From Clostridia bacterium (GTDB taxonomy: Bacteria; Bacillota; Clostridia; Oscillospirales; Acutalibacteraceae): a DNA stretch of 7,188 bases. The notes beneath the pieces are model-generated. The model was not told the DNA's origin and searched no databases. It saw only the letters and a program-made list of their open reading frames with translations. This document shows positions 6,423 through 7,188 of the stretch, in pieces. Position numbers and translations under genes: made by a program. Position 1 is the first letter of the stretch; each line of letters opens with the position of its first letter. The stretch lies in NCBI GenBank assembly GCA_017534365.1, contig JAFWCS010000517.1, positions 1-7,188 of the forward strand, read 5' to 3'.

Positions 6423-6431
6423 ACCGTTCGT
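6423..6431 (+). promoter_or_regulatory. Third LytTR half-site, opposite orientation
   Basis: ACCGTTCGT on the plus strand also fits the LytTR consensus exactly and, with the following C, is identical to the core of the AlgR site (ACCGTTCGTC), AlgR being a LytTR regulator. It ends 10 bp before the candidate -35 of the leucine-rich-repeat gene. It is inverted relative to the pair at 6383-6412 and forms a dyad with 6407-6412 (AACGGT/ACCGTT). No second direct repeat was found 21-22 bp away on the same strand. Confidence 0.5.
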
Positions 6432-6441
6432 CGGTTTTATA

Positions 6442-6470
6442 TTGAATAATTATTTAGATTGTGTTAAGAT
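6442..6470 (+). promoter_or_regulatory. Candidate promoter of the leucine-rich-repeat gene
   Basis: TTGAAT (6442-6447), a 17-bp spacer and TAAGAT (6465-6470) preceded by TGT form an extended but weak sigma-A-like promoter (four of six at each box). Transcription would start near 6477, about 36 nt before the ATG. Poor boxes beside a LytTR half-site fit an activator-dependent promoter. An AT-rich TATAAA (6473-6478) just downstream is an alternative -10 but has no good -35. Confidence 0.4.
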
Positions 6471-6512
6471 GATATAAAATTAAGTTTTGATCAAATATAA
6501 TGGAGTGATCTT

Positions 6513-7188
6513 ATGAAGTTCAGAAAACTGATCGCAATGATACTTGCAGCCGTGATGGCTCTGACAGCAGCTTCCATGATATCTTTTGCCGACACTGAGG
6601 GGATCTACACTTACACAGTTTTAAACGGTTCTGCGATGATCACATCCGTGAATTACGCGGGGATCAAAGAGCTGGAGATCCCGGAAACGCTCGGCGGCTA
6701 TCCTGTGAGGACGATTGCTGGGATCGGCAACACCTACAGCTACGGAACGGCAAATATGGTCGAAACGCTGTATATTCCCGCGAGCGTGACGTCGGTCGGC
6801 TCATCCGCATTGCGCAATTTCGACTGTGCGAAGGTCGTTGTGGATGAGAACAACCCGAGCTATTCCGCGGACGCAGCCGGCGTCCTGTTCAACAAGGACA
6901 AAACCGTTCTGGTCGCCTGCCCGTGCAGCCTGCAGCAAACGGAGTATGACTTCCCGGAGACGGTCAAAAGAATCGAATATACCGCCTTCGAGCAGTGCGC
7001 GTTCATTGAAAAGATCGTCCTGCCCGCGGGGCTTGAGAGTCTCGGCACGCAGAGCTTCTGCCAGATGCCCCGGCTGCGGGAGATCAACATTCCGGAAGGG
7101 ATCACCGAGCTCGGCCAGAATATGTTCATTCAATGCAGATCGCTTGAGTCGATCACGCTGCCCTCAACGCTGCAGAAGGTCTCCAACA
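6513..7188 (+). CDS. Secreted BspA-like leucine-rich-repeat surface protein (5' part)
   Basis: An open frame of 225 complete codons that leaves the window without a stop. The ATG at 6513 has GGAGTGA (6502-6508) upstream, GGAG being 7 nt from the start. A classical signal peptide is present: MKFRK basic start, hydrophobic core 6-24, and probable cleavage after Ala26 (SFA/DTEG). The mature part follows the BspA/LRR_5 pattern of about 23-residue repeats: ELEIPETLGGYPVRTI (53-68), ETLYIPASVTSVGSSAL (84-100), KIVLPAGLESLGTQSF (167-182), EINIPEGITELGQNMF (190-205) and SITLPSTLQKV (213-223). Between repeats 2 and 3 lies the diagnostic VVVDENNPSYSADAAGVLF (108-126). Such proteins are exported and usually act in adhesion or host/matrix interaction; anchoring domains, if any, lie beyond the window. 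It is transcribed divergently from the two-component operon and shares the LytTR sites with it, so it is a likely target. Confidence 0.9.
   Translation, partial: MKFRKLIAMILAAVMALTAASMISFADTEGIYTYTVLNGSAMITSVNYAGIKELEIPETLGGYPVRTIAGIGNTYSYGTANMVETLYIPASVTSVGSSALRNFDCAKVVVDENNPSYSADAAGVLFNKDKTVLVACPCSLQQTEYDFPETVKRIEYTAFEQCAFIEKIVLPAGLESLGTQSFCQMPRLREINIPEGITELGQNMFIQCRSLESITLPSTLQKVSN

Larger units (their letters stand above)
6283..6512. other. Divergent regulatory region between response regulator and leucine-rich-repeat gene
   Basis: About 230 bases with no gene. The outer parts (6299-6370 and 6433-6500) are very AT-rich and carry the two promoters. The centre (6371-6435) is distinctly richer in GC and contains four copies of ACGGT/ACCGT (6387-6391, 6408-6412, 6414-6418, 6423-6427). 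The central block stands out from its surroundings as a protein-binding region. Confidence 0.6.

Noticed and set aside
6801..7133. Minus-strand open frames inside the leucine-rich-repeat gene
   Set aside because: They are antisense to clear LRR_5 repeats and to a gene with a signal peptide and ribosome binding site. Nothing recognisable in them.

Overview
The window looks like chromosomal DNA of a low-to-moderate GC Gram-positive bacterium, most likely an anaerobic gut-type member of Clostridia. The clues are strong GGAGG-type ribosome binding sites, near-consensus sigma-A promoters, GTG and TTG starts, an AgrC/AgrA-like two-component pair, a TagB/TagF-like glycerophosphotransferase and a BspA-like leucine-rich-repeat surface protein. 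The assignment rests on gene content only. I see no rRNA, tRNA, CRISPR array or insertion sequence.

Layout. (1) 1-986, minus strand: a complete deoxyhypusine-synthase-fold protein (18-986). It is followed 3 nt later by the first four codons of another gene (1-14, minus), whose ribosome binding site lies inside the end of the first gene. (2) 987-1369: a divergent intergenic region with a promoter for each side. The rightward promoter is an exact TTGACA-N17-TATAAT. Its transcript begins with a leader that can fold into alternative hairpins just before the ribosome binding site. (3) 1370-4174, plus strand: a two-gene operon made of a Wzx-like polysaccharide flippase and a CDP-glycerol:glycerophosphotransferase-like enzyme. 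Together they suggest assembly and export of a polyol-phosphate-containing cell-surface polymer. (4) 4175-4268: a convergent gap with one hairpin terminator whose U-tract serves the minus-strand genes. (5) 4269-6282, minus strand: an operon of a LytTR-domain response regulator followed by an AgrC-like GHKL histidine kinase. (6) 6283-6512: a divergent intergenic region holding a promoter for each side and, between them, three exact matches to the published LytTR binding consensus. Two of these form a direct repeat with a 12-bp gap. (7) 6513-7188, plus strand: the 5' part of a secreted BspA-like leucine-rich-repeat protein that runs off the window.

How they may work together. The regulator probably binds the operator between itself and the surface-protein gene. 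That would make the right half a small sensory module (kinase, regulator, secreted effector) with its DNA target visible in the sequence. The left half is surface-polymer machinery. No LytTR-type site was seen upstream of the flippase operon, so the two halves are not evidently co-regulated. The deoxyhypusine-synthase-like protein appears to lack the catalytic lysine of true deoxyhypusine synthase, so its role is unknown.
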